Assembly: GCA_004352715.1 (NCBI GenBank) | Contig: SCFE01000039.1 | Coordinates: 1,271,258 to 1,335,257 of the forward strand | Length of the DNA stretch: 64,000 nucleotides | DNA from: Hofstenia miamia | Lineage: Eukaryota > Xenacoelomorpha > Acoela | Direction: 5' to 3' | Part shown: positions 47,028 to 57,868 of the stretch, one piece after another | Layout of the letters: every line of letters begins with the position of its first letter | How positions within the stretch are numbered: position 1 is the stretch's first letter | The notes under the pieces: model-generated | Seen by the model: only the letters and a program-made list of their open reading frames with translations | Database searches by the model: none | What the model was told of the DNA's origin: nothing | Program-made: the position numbers and the translations under genes

Positions 47028-49350
47028 GAATGCTTTTGAAGAGCCTGCTAAATCAAATTTTCACAAATTGAGATATTCGAATTTTAAATTTCAAAATGAT
47101 GAAAATTGATTATTTGTTTTCTTGCACTTCTTTTTTAGGTTTTCCCATTTAAAATAACCCTGTTGTCATCTTAGAAGTAATATTATTGTACTATTGACTT
47201 TACATAACTACTTATCAGACAAAATGTTGAGGATGTCCCGAGTTGGACTTAGCATGTTTTTTGCATGAAAATTCAAAAATTCTTTTCATCCCCTTATCCC
47301 GCTGAAATTTTTTTCAGAATATCTTTGAAGGTGAGAAAGTCAAGCATAATACTTCAAAACTTTGTTTTTTCTGAAATATTAGACATATTTCTACAAAATT
47401 CTCACAATATTCTATTCATTCTTTCTCAACATTATTACTTAAAAGAACTGCTTTTTTACTTGAAAGATTATCCAAACTATAATATCACTTGTTTTTTAAT
47501 ATGGATTATATAAATAAAAAGTGATCCATTCAGTATTTACAATATTGAACATATTCTCAATCGTTCAGTTCTTGAATTTCAATCATATGTTCATAACATT
47601 TTCAATTTTCTGATCTAGAAAACTTTCATTATTTTATAAGTCTGCTTTCTTGGCACACGAGATCGGAATCGGCTCTCTGGATGTTGGAGTCAATTCCCCC
47701 AGTGCTGCCTTTTTTCATAACCACCATGATGGAGCTGAAACACAAGCCATTCCCGTTTGCTCTGTGGTAAATGAGATGAAGTTGTTCTATGCTTATCATG
47801 ATCTCTTTGACTGGTCTTGTTTGAAATGGGTAACTCTATTTGTAGATGTTTTTGTTTGATTCACATTGAGATCATCAGGACGATACAGCTTTTTTGGTTC
47901 TACTGACTGAGTGGTGAGCATGTCGGGCTTTAAATTATTCAATATGACCAATTGTAGGGTTTCTCTTGTATAAACTTTCCAATGTTTCCCATTATTTCCT
48001 CTGGTATTTTAAGGGGCTGTCTTGTGAAAGAATTAATCATTTTCATTTTTTGAATATCTATAAGAACGATGGAATAATGTATGTCATTATACAATTAGAA
48101 ATTTAATTTTGCACACCTGCAATCCTCACCAGTTTATGACTAGATAATCACAATTTATTATTTCTTCTTAAATTGCTTTTTTCCTTTTCCATGATGCCAC
48201 AGATGTGTACATGTCTATGATTACAATGTAAGCAAAACAGAAACGACCTCCTTTTCGATTCTCATATTGAACAGAAATTTTGAAAATATCACGTGTCGAT
48301 GGACTCTTCAATATGAAGTGGAAAAATAATATAGTGTATAATTACTCTAAAATCTATACTCTTTTTGAACTTGCTAATATGTTGTGTGCTAAGAGATTGC
48401 TTCAATTTTCTCTTGACGAGTTCTTATTTCTATGGAAAATTACTCACTGCAATCTGAACATTTCACCTTTTTATGTTAATGCAGTTATTTGTTCTGTAAG
48501 AAATACAAAGGCGACTGTCATTTTATTGTAATATTTGTAAATTGTTGCAATGCTGCTATATTTAATATAGTAGCCAGAGGATAACATTTGAATTTGTAAT
48601 TTATCACTTGTCTCTTATTTACTGGTATTGAACTCTGTGGTTATATATACCATTGATAGTGTCTCCAACTAACTGGTTTATATAAAAGTATGAATATTTA
48701 TGCTATTAAGAGCTAATTTTCATCATTCATTACTATCATGAATAATATTGGCAGTGTTTTTTACTTAGGCAGCTACTGTAAGTGAAGATTTACTAATTTC
48801 TCTCAAAGGACTGCTTGACGATGATCCGTCAAGAACGCGATTAGTGGCTTGCAAATCAATTAGAATACTTTTGGAAATATGCGGTACGCAGATAGAAATG
48901 GACAATCTTCACAAATTAGTTCCAGATTTATTAAAAGTATGAATTTATAGTTTTAAGTTTTTCTATGTTTTTTAGAGAATGGATGATTCTAATGATGAAA
49001 TTCGAGTAGAGGTTTGTAAGGTCTTTAGTGCATTATTCCGTTGCATTCCCAAGAACTATAATGTTCAATTATATCGAGCCCATCTTGATGCCCTGTATAA
49101 AGGTTTGCTGCTTCATCTAGACGACCCAGAGCCACTAATTCAACAAGCTGTTTACGGTATGCATTTTCATAAGTGATTTTGCCCATAAATTGAATTTTCC
49201 AATGGTTCTCATTTAATTCTTTGTTTAGATGTAATCAAGGATTGGTCATTATTGGACCCAAGAATGATGGCTGAAGAAGTAAACTTAGTTAAGCACAAGC
49301 ATAGAACTTCAAAGTTTTGTGATCAATTGTTGGAGGCCTTACCTATCTAG
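28817..49350 (+). CDS. DNAAF5: Dynein axonemal assembly factor 5 (HEATR2), 14 coding exons
   Basis: Exons: 28817-29044, 29087-29669, 29723-29833, 29879-29992, 30093-30211, 32388-32492, 33496-33603, 38059-38208, 38627-38792, 39152-39278, 44880-45042, 48769-48936, 48976-49156, 49229-49350. All have GT-AG borders, phases agree, and they sum to 814 codons plus TAG (human about 855). The protein is a run of HEAT repeats. Family landmarks are HMQSETLINPLLTQISHQH and SVDDVVSHLAQR (exon 2), EEENEQDFKDKLDF (exon 3), RPRLGCR and DIGDWVVETR (exon 4), and HLDDPEPLIQQAV (exon 13), with a KHKHRT...CDQLL end (exon 14). DNAAF5 is a cytoplasmic factor that helps preassemble axonemal dynein arms, so this animal makes motile cilia. 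Exons 6 to 9 lack long ORFs and rest on splice sites plus family alignment. Exon borders at 32388 and 33496 are least certain. Confidence 0.93.
30212..32387 (+). other. DNAAF5 intron 5
   Basis: AT-rich. Apart from a probable LINE 3' end (about 30590-30935), I see nothing coding. Confidence 0.6.
30590..30935 (+). mobile_element. Probable LINE 3' end with (ATT)n tail
   Basis: A pyrimidine-rich stretch ends GGCTTAATAAAGTCATTC followed by ATTATTATTATTATGATTATT. The AATAAAG plus (ATT)n ending is typical of invertebrate LINE 3' tails (RTE or CR1 type). The family is not identified. Confidence 0.5.
32493..33495 (+). other. DNAAF5 intron 6
   Basis: No gene. Contains a perfect 11-base inverted repeat AAACACTGTTT / AAACAGTGTTT at 33107-33129 with one central base. 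Confidence 0.6.
33633..34480 (+). mobile_element. Penelope-like element, C-terminal RT plus GIY-YIG part
   Basis: Inserted in DNAAF5 intron 7 just after a (TA)n run. It reads IKFTIEHEKDNRINFLDI and YQKPTFTGLYIPF (33665-33800), both hallmarks of the Penelope RT C-terminus, then after stops a GIY-YIG endonuclease: IVYSYDCDKCSSSCIGETKR and KTRAKEHIRGH (34195-34295). It ends with a short conserved tail near 34460. Stops (TAA at about 33823 and 34105) show it is dead. In this copy the Tyr of the CxYIG motif is Cys. The rest of the RT is missing, so the element is 5' truncated as PLE copies usually are. Confidence 0.88.
34073..34892 (+). repeat. First unit of an 820-bp direct duplication
   Basis: Covers the GIY-YIG part and 3' UTR of the Penelope-like element plus downstream DNA. 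It is near-identical to 34894-35713 and differs at only a handful of bases, several of them within the endonuclease motif. Confidence 0.9.
34512..34540 (+). ncRNA. Decayed hammerhead-like motif in the Penelope-like 3' UTR
   Basis: TTGAAGA, then a hairpin GACAA-CAATGT-TTGTC, then GAAAC. The hammerhead core is CUGANGA - stem II - GAAA; here the first C is T. Hammerhead motifs are known in Penelope-like elements. A second copy lies at 35333-35361. Stems I and III are not evident, so this is a remnant at best. Confidence 0.4.
34894..35713 (+). repeat. Second unit of the 820-bp direct duplication
   Basis: Starts directly after the single N at 34893. Here the motif reads SSYIGETRRHLETRAKEH, keeping the Tyr and the Glu/Arg residues expected of GIY-YIG domains, while the first unit has SSCIGETKRHLKTR. 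The rest of the unit appears identical. Confidence 0.88.
35846..36185. mobile_element. hAT-type MITE, 340 bp, non-autonomous
   Basis: Left end CAGTGTTGG and right end CCAACGCTG form imperfect terminal inverted repeats of the hAT type (CAGNG). They are flanked by CGGAAAAT (35838-35845) and CGGAAAAC (36186-36193), an 8-base target duplication with one mismatch. Inside are repeated palindromes GATTTAAATC and no coding sequence. It sits in DNAAF5 intron 7. Confidence 0.8.
36186..38058 (+). other. Rest of DNAAF5 intron 7
   Basis: AT-rich, only short frames, nothing recognised. Confidence 0.6.
39279..40436 (+). other. DNAAF5 intron 10, part left of the nested gene
   Basis: Nothing recognised. It includes the 3' flank of the antisense SLC52A gene; I see no clear polyadenylation signal. 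Confidence 0.5.
40437..44669 (-). CDS. Riboflavin transporter, SLC52A family, nested antisense in DNAAF5 intron 10
   Basis: Exons in order of translation: 44669-44571, 43793-43457, 42940-42698, 42539-42318, 40726-40437. All borders are GT-AG, phases agree, and they total 1191 bases or 396 residues plus TGA. Vertebrate members are about 445-470. The product is a multi-pass plasma-membrane carrier that takes up vitamin B2. Landmarks are SWLSISGIYAELPLIV in exon 1, TYFPFMSVL in exon 2, SGLIPNAVALIQGVG in exon 3, GMLKSIQTYTLMPYGNITM in exon 4 (family: GVLPAVQSFSCLPYG), and GEGTQIGSFFGALLGF in exon 5 (family: QLGSLLGA). The start ATG opens directly on the first membrane helix. The whole gene lies within one intron of DNAAF5 on the opposite strand, so the two transcripts overlap as precursors. 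Which SLC52A paralogue it matches cannot be decided. Confidence 0.93.
40727..42317 (-). other. Intron 4 of the SLC52A gene
   Basis: AT-rich. Contains the minisatellite at 40819-40921 and a (TA)n run at 42142-42176. A plus-strand frame at 41211-41438 has a hydrophobic stretch but no family match. Confidence 0.6.
40819..40921. repeat. Short minisatellite, about 31 bp x 4
   Basis: GCGCTCTATAC-like blocks start near 40819, 40851, 40882 and 40910. Located in intron 4 of the riboflavin transporter gene close to its last exon. Confidence 0.6.
43961..44020. repeat. Compound (TA)n(GA)n microsatellite
   Basis: About 14 TA units followed directly by about 13 GA units, inside intron 1 of the riboflavin transporter gene. 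Confidence 0.9.
46709..47023. other. 121-N gap between identical flanks and (TA)n
   Basis: The sequence from 46709 to the gap at 46809 recurs from 46930 to 47023, each ending in a (TA)n run. The two copies look identical apart from TA number. The locus probably holds one copy that the assembly failed to merge across the microsatellite. Confidence 0.8.
47640..47765. other. GC-richer unexplained stretch in DNAAF5 intron 11
   Basis: Base composition is clearly richer in G and C than its surroundings. An open frame on the plus strand (HEIGIGSLDVGVNS...) and a minus-strand frame (APSWW, KKAALGELTPTSREPIPI) are both partly open. I recognise no protein, tRNA or snRNA in it. A fragment of a repeat or an RNA gene remnant is possible. 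Confidence 0.35.
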
Positions 49351-50682
49351 TGCACATTAGAAAGTGTACATTTCAGTTAATGTATTTTGCATTTTATATG
49401 TATCATTTGTAAATCAAACATTTCGTTACTCTATGTGTAAACTTTAACATAAAAACAGGTACAAAATATTGAAGTTTTCATTGTTAAGGTATTTTAATAG
49501 TTTCAGTAAAACATATATTTCGTTAGTTCTTAGTATCGTCGAAAAACTTACGTTGGTTTTAGGAAATTAAATGCAATATTATTATAATTAACAAAGTCAA
49601 AGAGAATATTTTTAGAAGTTGTCTTTTTTAGAGTTAGTTTTAATAGCATTATGTATAAGATTCAGTTGATTTAATATATAATAATGTTAAGTTTTACATT
49701 ATATAATTAATTTGATTATGACTTGGATAGCTAAAAGTTAATTAAGTTTTATTTTGAAGTTTGAGGGTAGTTTTAGAGGAACAAGGTGGACAAAAATTTA
49801 ATATTTCTCTAAAAAGTATAGTGTTCGGGTAATATAATAAGAATAGTATAATTAACAAATTGTGATGTATATAAAGATTATTGGCCTGTTTCATTTGCTT
49901 TGCGAAGTAATACCGCACTAAAATGAGCTCTTTGAAATACATTTTAGTGTTCAATTTCACTGATAGGGTTGACATCAAATAATTTCAATTACATGTTGGC
50001 TAAATGCTTGTCAGCTAGTTGTAGGGGTTAACATTACTTGTGGAGGATCATTCATTCTAATGACATTTGCTAGTCCCAACCCCCCCCCCTTACTCAATGT
50101 TTTAATGGGTGAGGTCAAACATTAAACTGGGACCATGGGTTTTGAAAATTTCTCACATGTGGCTGCGAGTGATGAAATTTTGCTTCTACAGAACACTTAT
50201 TAATATCTTTCAAAGTAACGCAATGATTGCTTTCGATTTTGTTTAAAAATTTTTTATTAAATACTTTCTCTTAAAATGCCCACCTTTACCGCAAGTTACA
50301 CGTGAAAAGAGAATATTTTATGAAATTTGCATTCAAACGAAACTGTTCTGTGTTCTTTTTTGTCATAACATAAGTTTGCTAATAAGAATTTCTAAACATC
50401 ATTGGGAATCTGCCTACTAGATGACACGTTTGAACAGTACGTGATTCAAGATTTGAGCGTCGGGAAACAGCCATGAAGAGTGCCTTATTAGCATATATTG
50501 GCAACATACTATACAACAACAAACAACAAAAAGAGTTTTATTTTAACTAGCAAATATAAATTATATTAGTAAAATTCATAGTTTGAAGATGCTTGTTTAC
50601 AATTAGGGCATCTATATACAAGAAAACAAGAACATATCGACGATTCTACTTAAGAATTCTTTAAATGAAATGAAATTAACTA
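49351..50682. other. 3' flank of DNAAF5, no gene seen
   Basis: AT-rich. No AATAAA close to the stop; an ATTAAA lies near 49565. A short AAC-rich run is at about 50515-50530. Confidence 0.5.
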
Positions 50683-51660
50683 TCTGTATTTATAGTTGAT
50701 TTTATAATATAAAATACTGCTTACAACTCTAAATAGTGTCAAACAATAGAAATAAAGGAACAAAACACATACAAAGATAATATTTACAAAAATAATTACA
50801 ATTACTATATTGGGCTATGGCCAATTTAGGTTCGATGAGATCTATTGAATAATCACTTAAAAATTTAAAGCCTCGCCATTTGTATTCAAGCCTTTCCTTC
50901 GTATAACTACAGAAGTATTTTTTAATTTCGTTTTTGAATACTCTAAATTTACTTATTTATAGATTTTGATAAATTATTCCATATATTTGTTGATATGTTG
51001 AGAAATGAATTTTTCATTGTTTTCTTGTTATATGGAAGAGGCCTAATTTTTAGGGTTCTATGATTGTGTCTAAGCAATATTTTAGAGGATAGAACATTAG
51101 ATTTGTTATTGAGAACAATATTATTACATATTTTAAAAAAATTAGTTAACACATTTTTATAAATAATGCATTGTGGATTTAGAAAAGTTTTTGTTAATTT
51201 CTTAATTTCTGCATTCTTGTTATGTAAATGATTAACTGCTATTTGTATAGCCCAATTTATTTGTACATTGATTTTATTCAAAAGTTGTTGATTTATGTCA
51301 GTATATAGTATGTTTCCATAACTAAAGTGACTTAGTATTAATGTGTGAATTAATTGAATCTTTGCTGTGGTTGGAAGCTGTTGTGTTACATTACTAAGAT
51401 CCTTTATTGAAATAGCCATTTTCTTTATAACATTATTTATTTGCTTTGTAAAATTAAGTTGAGAATCAAAATTTATACCTAGATATTTGGAGGAATTAAC
51501 TTGTTCTATATATGTATCATTAAATTTTAATTTATATTGCGAAGCGCTTGTGTTGTTATCGTTAGATTTAGGACTAATTATACAAAATTGTCTTTTAAAT
51601 GGGTTTATTCTCAGCCTTAATGATACAAAATATTGTGCAAGATAAATACAATTCTCTTCA
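50683..51660 (-). mobile_element. LINE fragment A (RT C-terminal part and 3' UTR)
   Basis: The minus-strand frame 51419-50949 encodes the end of a non-LTR reverse transcriptase ORF2 (QLPTTAKIQLIHTLILSHFS, IWNNLSKSI). Upstream to 51660 it reads KYLGINFDSQLNF and LRINPFKRQFCI, typical of the CR1/L2/Jockey group. The 3' UTR matches that of copies B and D. It lacks the RT catalytic region, so it is a 5'-truncated dead copy. Confidence 0.85.
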
Positions 51661-53467
51661 AGAATTGCTCCACCGCTTTAGTATCAATAACATTTGCCTT
51701 ATTTTTAAGTAGGCCACTTCCAATTTTTTAGCTCTTTGAAAATAGATTTACTTTGTAAAAATTTTTTTTCAGAATATATCATCTTGTTGAGAAATTACTA
51801 TTGTATAAAGTAATAAGATAAACAATGAATATAAGAAGAAAAGAATTTTTCCTACGAGTAAATAAAAAGGAGTACTAATTCCATTGAAGTGTTATTGCCT
51901 AAATTAAGAAATAACAATTGCAGGAAGTTTAAAAACGTGCAACAATTTGTATGTCATTTTCAGTTTTGCAATAATTTCCGACTGAAAACTTACATATTTA
52001 TTGATGACATGCAGAAACGTCAAACTGTATAACCTTTAATTGTGTACTATCCCATATATCTGTAGTATTCAAAGTTTATATTTTTATGAATATAGTAATT
52101 AATTTATAACGCATAGCAAAAAAATAATATTAATGAAAGATAAAAGATATGTGATATATAGTTTGATATAACAAAATTTTCTTATGCTAATTTAGGCATT
52201 ACATGATAAAATTACAATACCTAAATTTTTTAATCGGCCAAATGGTAATAATTAAATATTAATCCATTATTAGAACAAGCAACTTAAAGTATTATCATAC
52301 AATAAATAAAAATATTTTTCACAAATTTAGGAAAATTTTTATTAAAAGTTATGTATGGAATTTAATTATTTATCAAAATAAAGGCCAGTAATAATTTATT
52401 GTTAGATATTAAGAAAAGGTGTGTATAAATTACTTTAAAAAATACTGATATTCCTCAATTTTTAAATCATGTTATGAAAGATATTAGTTGAATCAACGAA
52501 ACACTATATTTCTATCCAATAATATACAGGTATCATCCTCTTAGGCAATAAAAAGAAAAATCTATGCCCTTTAATTTATAGAATTTGCACTTGAAGAGTA
52601 CACATTAATGGATTATACGATAGTTAAATCCTACGAATCAAACTGTAGAAAGTAATGCTCGGCGGTTTCCAAAGAATGAGCTCAGTTTCGTTTTTTAGTA
52701 AAAAGTTAATCAAGAGAAAAATATTCTTTTAGAGTATATTTCCACAACTGCATTAAATTTAATATTTAATGAAGCACAACAAAGTTACACTTCACCTTAA
52801 ATGCTTTTACTGAAAACATAAGAACTAGGTCATTGAAAAAATTGTAGACTGAAATAAATCTCTTAATGTTTTTGTCAAAGCTATGACAGCTTCTTTAAAA
52901 AATAAGCATTATCTAAAACAGAATAAAACTAGTGTCATTTATTTCATTTACATCCTTTTTTTCTTATCAAAATTTGGAATATTCATTAAAAAAATATATT
53001 TAATTTGGCCTATTAGTTTCAAATGCTTTCGCCACACGAACAATTTTAGCCCAAATTTGCACAATCATATGGTAACACATTCATAAATTAGAAGTGACAG
53101 TGTTCCACGATTTCCAAGTATCGCAATTGGCATGTAGGAAATTGTTTGAAAATGTGTGTAAGACTGTTTGGTTTTTAAATAGGAAATGGACAGGTGAAGC
53201 ATAAATGTGAAACCCTATAACGAAAAACAACATTACATTAATAAGAGCCTGCTTTTGTATAAATCTTACATTTTTAAGAGCTGATAAATTACCTAAACTT
53301 GAGCAAAAGTTTGTCATAACTTAAAGTTTTCAAACTCGATATATTTGTAAAACAAAGCACTATTATAATTTTTAATGAAATTAGTATCGATTTGCACTCA
53401 CATTGAGAATGCAAGTGGTTATTTTTATGTGATTCTAAAACAAAATCTCCCTTTGAAAGGACAGTAT
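51661..53467. other. AT-rich intergenic region
   Basis: Nothing recognised on either strand. Confidence 0.5.
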
Positions 53468-53990
53468 GAAGAAGAAGAAGAAGAAGAAGAAGAAGAAATG
53501 TCTATATTTAGAGTTGATTTGTACAATATAAAATACTGTTTACAACTCTAAATAGCATCAAAAAATAACTACACAAGTACAAAATCAAATATACACGCAC
53601 ACAAATGAATATTTACAAAGGCAATTATAACTAATGGCCTGGACTATGTCGAATTTATATGCGGTCAATTGAATAGTCAGTATTATAAAATTTAAAACCT
53701 CGCCATTTGTATTCCAGTCTTTCCTTTGTATAACTATGGAAGTGTGTAACTATTTTGTCATTGAATACTCTTATTTTATTGATTTGTTTTATAGATTTGG
53801 GTATATTATTCCATATATTTATTGATGTATTGAGAAATGAATTTTTCATTATTTTCTTGTTATATTTAAGAGGTTTAATTTTTAGTGTTCTATAATTATG
53901 TCTAAACGATATTTTGGAGGATAAAACATTAGATTTGTTATAGGGAACAATATTATTAAATATTTTAAAGAAAGTAGTTAACACATTTTT
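53468..53990 (-). mobile_element. LINE fragment B with (TTC)n 3' tail
   Basis: The plus strand begins (GAA)n at 53468-53498, which is the 3' tail of the minus-strand element. Then come the 3' UTR and the C-terminal frame (IWNNIPKSIKQINKIRVF). It stops at the single N at 53991. Confidence 0.85.
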
Positions 53991-53991
53991 N

Positions 53992-54714
53992 TTTATTTAT
54001 TTTGTCTTTGAATACTCTTATTTTATTGATTTGTTTTATAGATTTGGGTATATTATTCCATGTATTTATTGATGTATTGAGAAATGAATTTTTTATTATT
54101 TTCTTGTTATATTTAAGAGGCTTAAATTTTAGTGTTGTATAATTATGTCTAAACGATATTTTAGCGGATAAAACATTAGATTTGTTATAGGGAACAATAT
54201 TATTAAATATTTTAAAGAAAGTAGTTAACACATTTTTATAAATTATACATTGTGGATTTAGAAAAGTTTTTGTTAATTTTTTTATTTCTGCATTCTTGTT
54301 ATGTAAATGATTAATTGCTATTTTTATAGCCCAATTTATTTGTACATTGATTTTATTCAAAAGTTGTTGATTTATGTCAGTATATAGTATGTTTCTATAA
54401 TTAAAAGTGACTTAGTATTAATGTATGAAGTAATTGAATCTTTGCTTTGGTTGGAAGTTGTTGAGATATATTGCTGAGAGCCTTAATACAAATAGCCATT
54501 TTCTTAATAAAATAAGTTATTTGTTTTGTAAAATTAAGTTGAGAATCAAAAATGATACCTAAATATTTAAAAGAATTATCTTGTTCTATGTATGTTTCAT
54601 TAAATTTCAATTTAAATTGTGAACTATTTGTGGAATTATTGTTAGATTTAGGTCTAATTAAGCAAAATTGACTCTTAGCAGGGTTTATTCTTAGTTTTAG
54701 TGAAGCAAAATATT
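53992..54714 (-). mobile_element. LINE fragment C, between two single N
   Basis: Repeats the C-terminal part of B almost exactly and extends upstream to KYLGIIFDSQLNF and LRINPAKSQFCLIRP. It has no 3' tail of its own and is bounded by N at 53991 and 54715, so it may be an alternative assembly of the same copy. Confidence 0.75.
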
Positions 54715-54715
54715 N

Positions 54716-56290
54716 AGAAGAAGAAGAAATGTCTATATTTAGAGTTGATTTGTACAATATAAAATACTGTTTACAACTCAAAATAGCGTTAAAAAACAAC
54801 TACACAAGTAAAAAATCAAATATACACGCACACAAATGAATATTTACAAAGGCAATTATAACTAATGGCAGTCAATTGAATAGTCAGTATTATAAAATTT
54901 AAAACCTCGCCATTTGTATTCCAATCTTTCCTTTGTATAACTATGGAAGTGTGTATTTATTTTGTCATTGAATACTCTTATTTTATTGATTTGTTTTATA
55001 GATTTGGGTATATTATTCCATATATTTATTGATGTATTGAGAAATGAATTTTTCATTATTTTCCTGTTATATTTAAGAGGTTTAATTTTTAGTGTTCTAT
55101 AATTATGTCTAAACGATATTTTGGAGGATAAAACATTAGATTTGTTATTGAGAACAATATTATTACATATTTTAAAGAAAGTAGTTAACACATTTTTATA
55201 AATTATACATTGTGGATTTAGAAAAGTTTTTGTTAATTTTTTTATTTCTGCATTCTTGTTATGTAAATGATTAACTGCTATTTGTATAGCCCAATTTATT
55301 TGTACATTGATTTTATTCAAAAGTTGTTGATTTATGTCAGTATATAGCATGTTTCCATAACTAAAGTGACTTAGTATTAATGTGTGAATTAATTGAATCT
55401 TTGCTGTGGTTGGAAGCTGTTGTGTTACATTACTAAGATCCTTTATTGAAATAGCCATTTTCTTCATAACACTAGTTATTTGTTTTGACAAAACAAAGTT
55501 GAGAATCAAAAATGATACCTAAATATTTAATACAATTAAATTGCTTATGTATGTGTCATTAAATTTCAATTTAAATTGTGAGCTATTTGTAAAATTATTG
55601 TTAGATTTAGGTCTTATTAAGCAAAATTGAGTTTTAGATGGGTTTATTCTTAGTTTTTGTGAAGCAAAACGTGCAATTTTCTTAGAGAACTTTTATAGCA
55701 ATTCAGTGAACTAAATAGCATAGTATCATCAGCATATTGTATAACATTACATGTGGTATGATTGCTTAAATCATTTACATACATATTGAATAGTAACGAT
55801 CCCAAAATTGTTCCTTGTGGAACACCATTTTTATGAAAAATCCAGTCAGAAAGAATTCCCCTTAGTTTAACTCTTTGTTTGCAATTATGGAGATAACTGC
55901 ACTTTCGTTTGAGAGGCCTAGAATTTTTATTTTTTTTAATAATATGTGGGGGTCGATGCAGTCAAATGCTTTTGATAAATCTAAGCATGCAACTGCTGAA
56001 CACTAATCTATATTTATGCTATTTCTCCAATTTTCGGTAGCTGTTAACAAAGCATCATTTGTAGAAATATATTTACGAAAACCATATTGATTTTGAGAAT
56101 ACAGATTATGTTTACATAAATGTTCGTTAATTTGATTAAAAAGAAGTCGTTCAAAAATCTTACTAATTGGCGATGTAACAGATATCGGTCTATATTTCAA
56201 ACAATCTTTTAGGTCATCTTTTTTAAATAATGGAGTAACATTTGCCAATTTTAATTGGTCAGGAAAAGTCTAATGTCTAATGAATGTATG
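54716..56290 (-). mobile_element. LINE fragment D, 3' half of ORF2 with RT motifs
   Basis: Starts with a (TTC)n tail (54716-54728), 3' UTR, then an open frame 55509-54862, and decayed RT up to 56248: YRPISVTSPISKIFERLL, NQYGFRKYISTNDALL. Between them 55530-56000 still reads as RT with stops and shifts, including the PQGTILG-type and YADD-type region in degraded form. The sequence upstream of the RT core is missing. Confidence 0.85.
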
Positions 56291-57223
56291 AAAGTGACTC
56301 GGCTATTATATCTGGAGCAATTTTTAGAGACCAAGTTGGGATAATTTACACAATTAACGTAATACGATTTGCAGCATTCTATATTTCGATTTAGTGATGA
56401 GGATCATATTAGCATTGCCTCGCATTAGCGCAATTGAGAGAGATTGTAAAAATCTAAGGGGGCAGTAGTCATATCTCTATTGCGAATAGAGGGACCACTA
56501 GATTTGTATTTCAAAGATTAAATAGATTTTGTCACGATTCTGAAAGAGAAAGGCGGGTTACAGTTTTAACTTGATTGATCTTAGAGGAAGTATTTAATCC
56601 ATTAAATTCCTAAGTTGCAAAATATTTCATTTATGACCTTATTGTTAGTGATTACCTTTCCTTTATAATTTATTTTTTCATTTTTTATTGTTTCCTATTT
56701 AATAAACTATTTATAAAGGCCCATCTACCTTTTTGAGAAGAGATGTTTTGATATCCAGAACGGCAGTATTTGTTTTAAGCTTTTCGTGTGTAAACATTGC
56801 TCAATTTACGTGCATTGTTATAAGCATTATAATTGTTTGCAGTTTCAGAATTCTTGTATTCCTTCCATCAAGATTTCTTTTGTTCAATTAATGCTAAGCA
56901 TTTTGTAGCAATCTATGGCTTAGAAACATTTTTAGACACTTATCAAATTTTCAGAGGAAAAATTTTCCTTTCAGTGCAACAAATATCTAAATACAGGGTG
57001 GTCGCTAGAAAAGCAGAAAATTTGTCAAACTGCTATTTATATCTTCAATAGCTGTATTATAACTTTTAGTCCTGTATACACATGATTGTATACACATAAT
57101 GTTTAAAAAATACTAAATATGTACAACATTATATATACAAAGACTAAAAAAAAAGCTACTTTACAAATTATAAAAACAATAAGAAATAAATAAATAACAA
57201 TACACAACACACACATATATACA
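56291..57223. other. Decayed LINE-like or intergenic sequence
   Basis: Some minus-strand fragments may continue LINE D (endonuclease-RT linker), but I cannot support a boundary. Confidence 0.35.
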
Positions 57224-57703
57224 TTAAGAACTTAAAAAATTGCGCCACGTATTATTCCTTATAGAGTATCCTAAATTGTATTGATTGGCTAATAGATTTT
57301 CTTTTAAGAGTTTTTTAAATGATGTTATTGTTTTTGCATTTCGAATGCTTGGTTCTAGTTTGTTCCACATTTTAATTGCTTTCGTTGTGAAGGCACCTTT
57401 CCACCATTTATTTTTTACTCTGACGTTATTTATACACTTATTTGTTCGTGAGTTTACTTTTGTAAATTTTTTTATTACATTGTTTGATTGTATAATCTTA
57501 AACATTCTAATTAAGCTGATATATTTGGTAACATATAAAGGCGATAATATTGATAAACGTTTTATCGTGTTACTTGTTTGATTTTTGTCAATTTTAAACA
57601 TAGTGCAAATACACCAGTTAAATACTCTATTTAACTTTTGTTGATTTGCGATATCAATATCGTTTAGCAATTCACATGCATACATATACTGTGACAACAC
57701 CAA
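57224..57703 (-). mobile_element. LINE fragment E, different family, ORF2 C-terminus
   Basis: A 159-residue frame with KMWNKLEPSIRNAKTITSFK and a preceding helical region resembles the C-terminal end of non-LTR RT proteins, but its sequence is distinct from copies A to D and F. It is truncated at its 5' end. Confidence 0.7.
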
Positions 57704-57868
57704 TGCATGAATAACTTCTTTATCCTGATTAATTTTCCTTATTTACTTTAGATATTGAATCGCAGCGGACATTCGTTAAAAATATACAAACATACATACA
57801 AATACATACAAAAGCAAAGTATACTATGCAATAAATCTAACAGGCTAGGGAGAAATTACTAGGAGATT

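Larger units (their letters stand above)
45043..48768 (+). other. DNAAF5 intron 11
   Basis: No gene recognised. It contains a duplicated gap edge (46709-47023) and a GC-richer stretch at 47640-47765. Confidence 0.6.
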
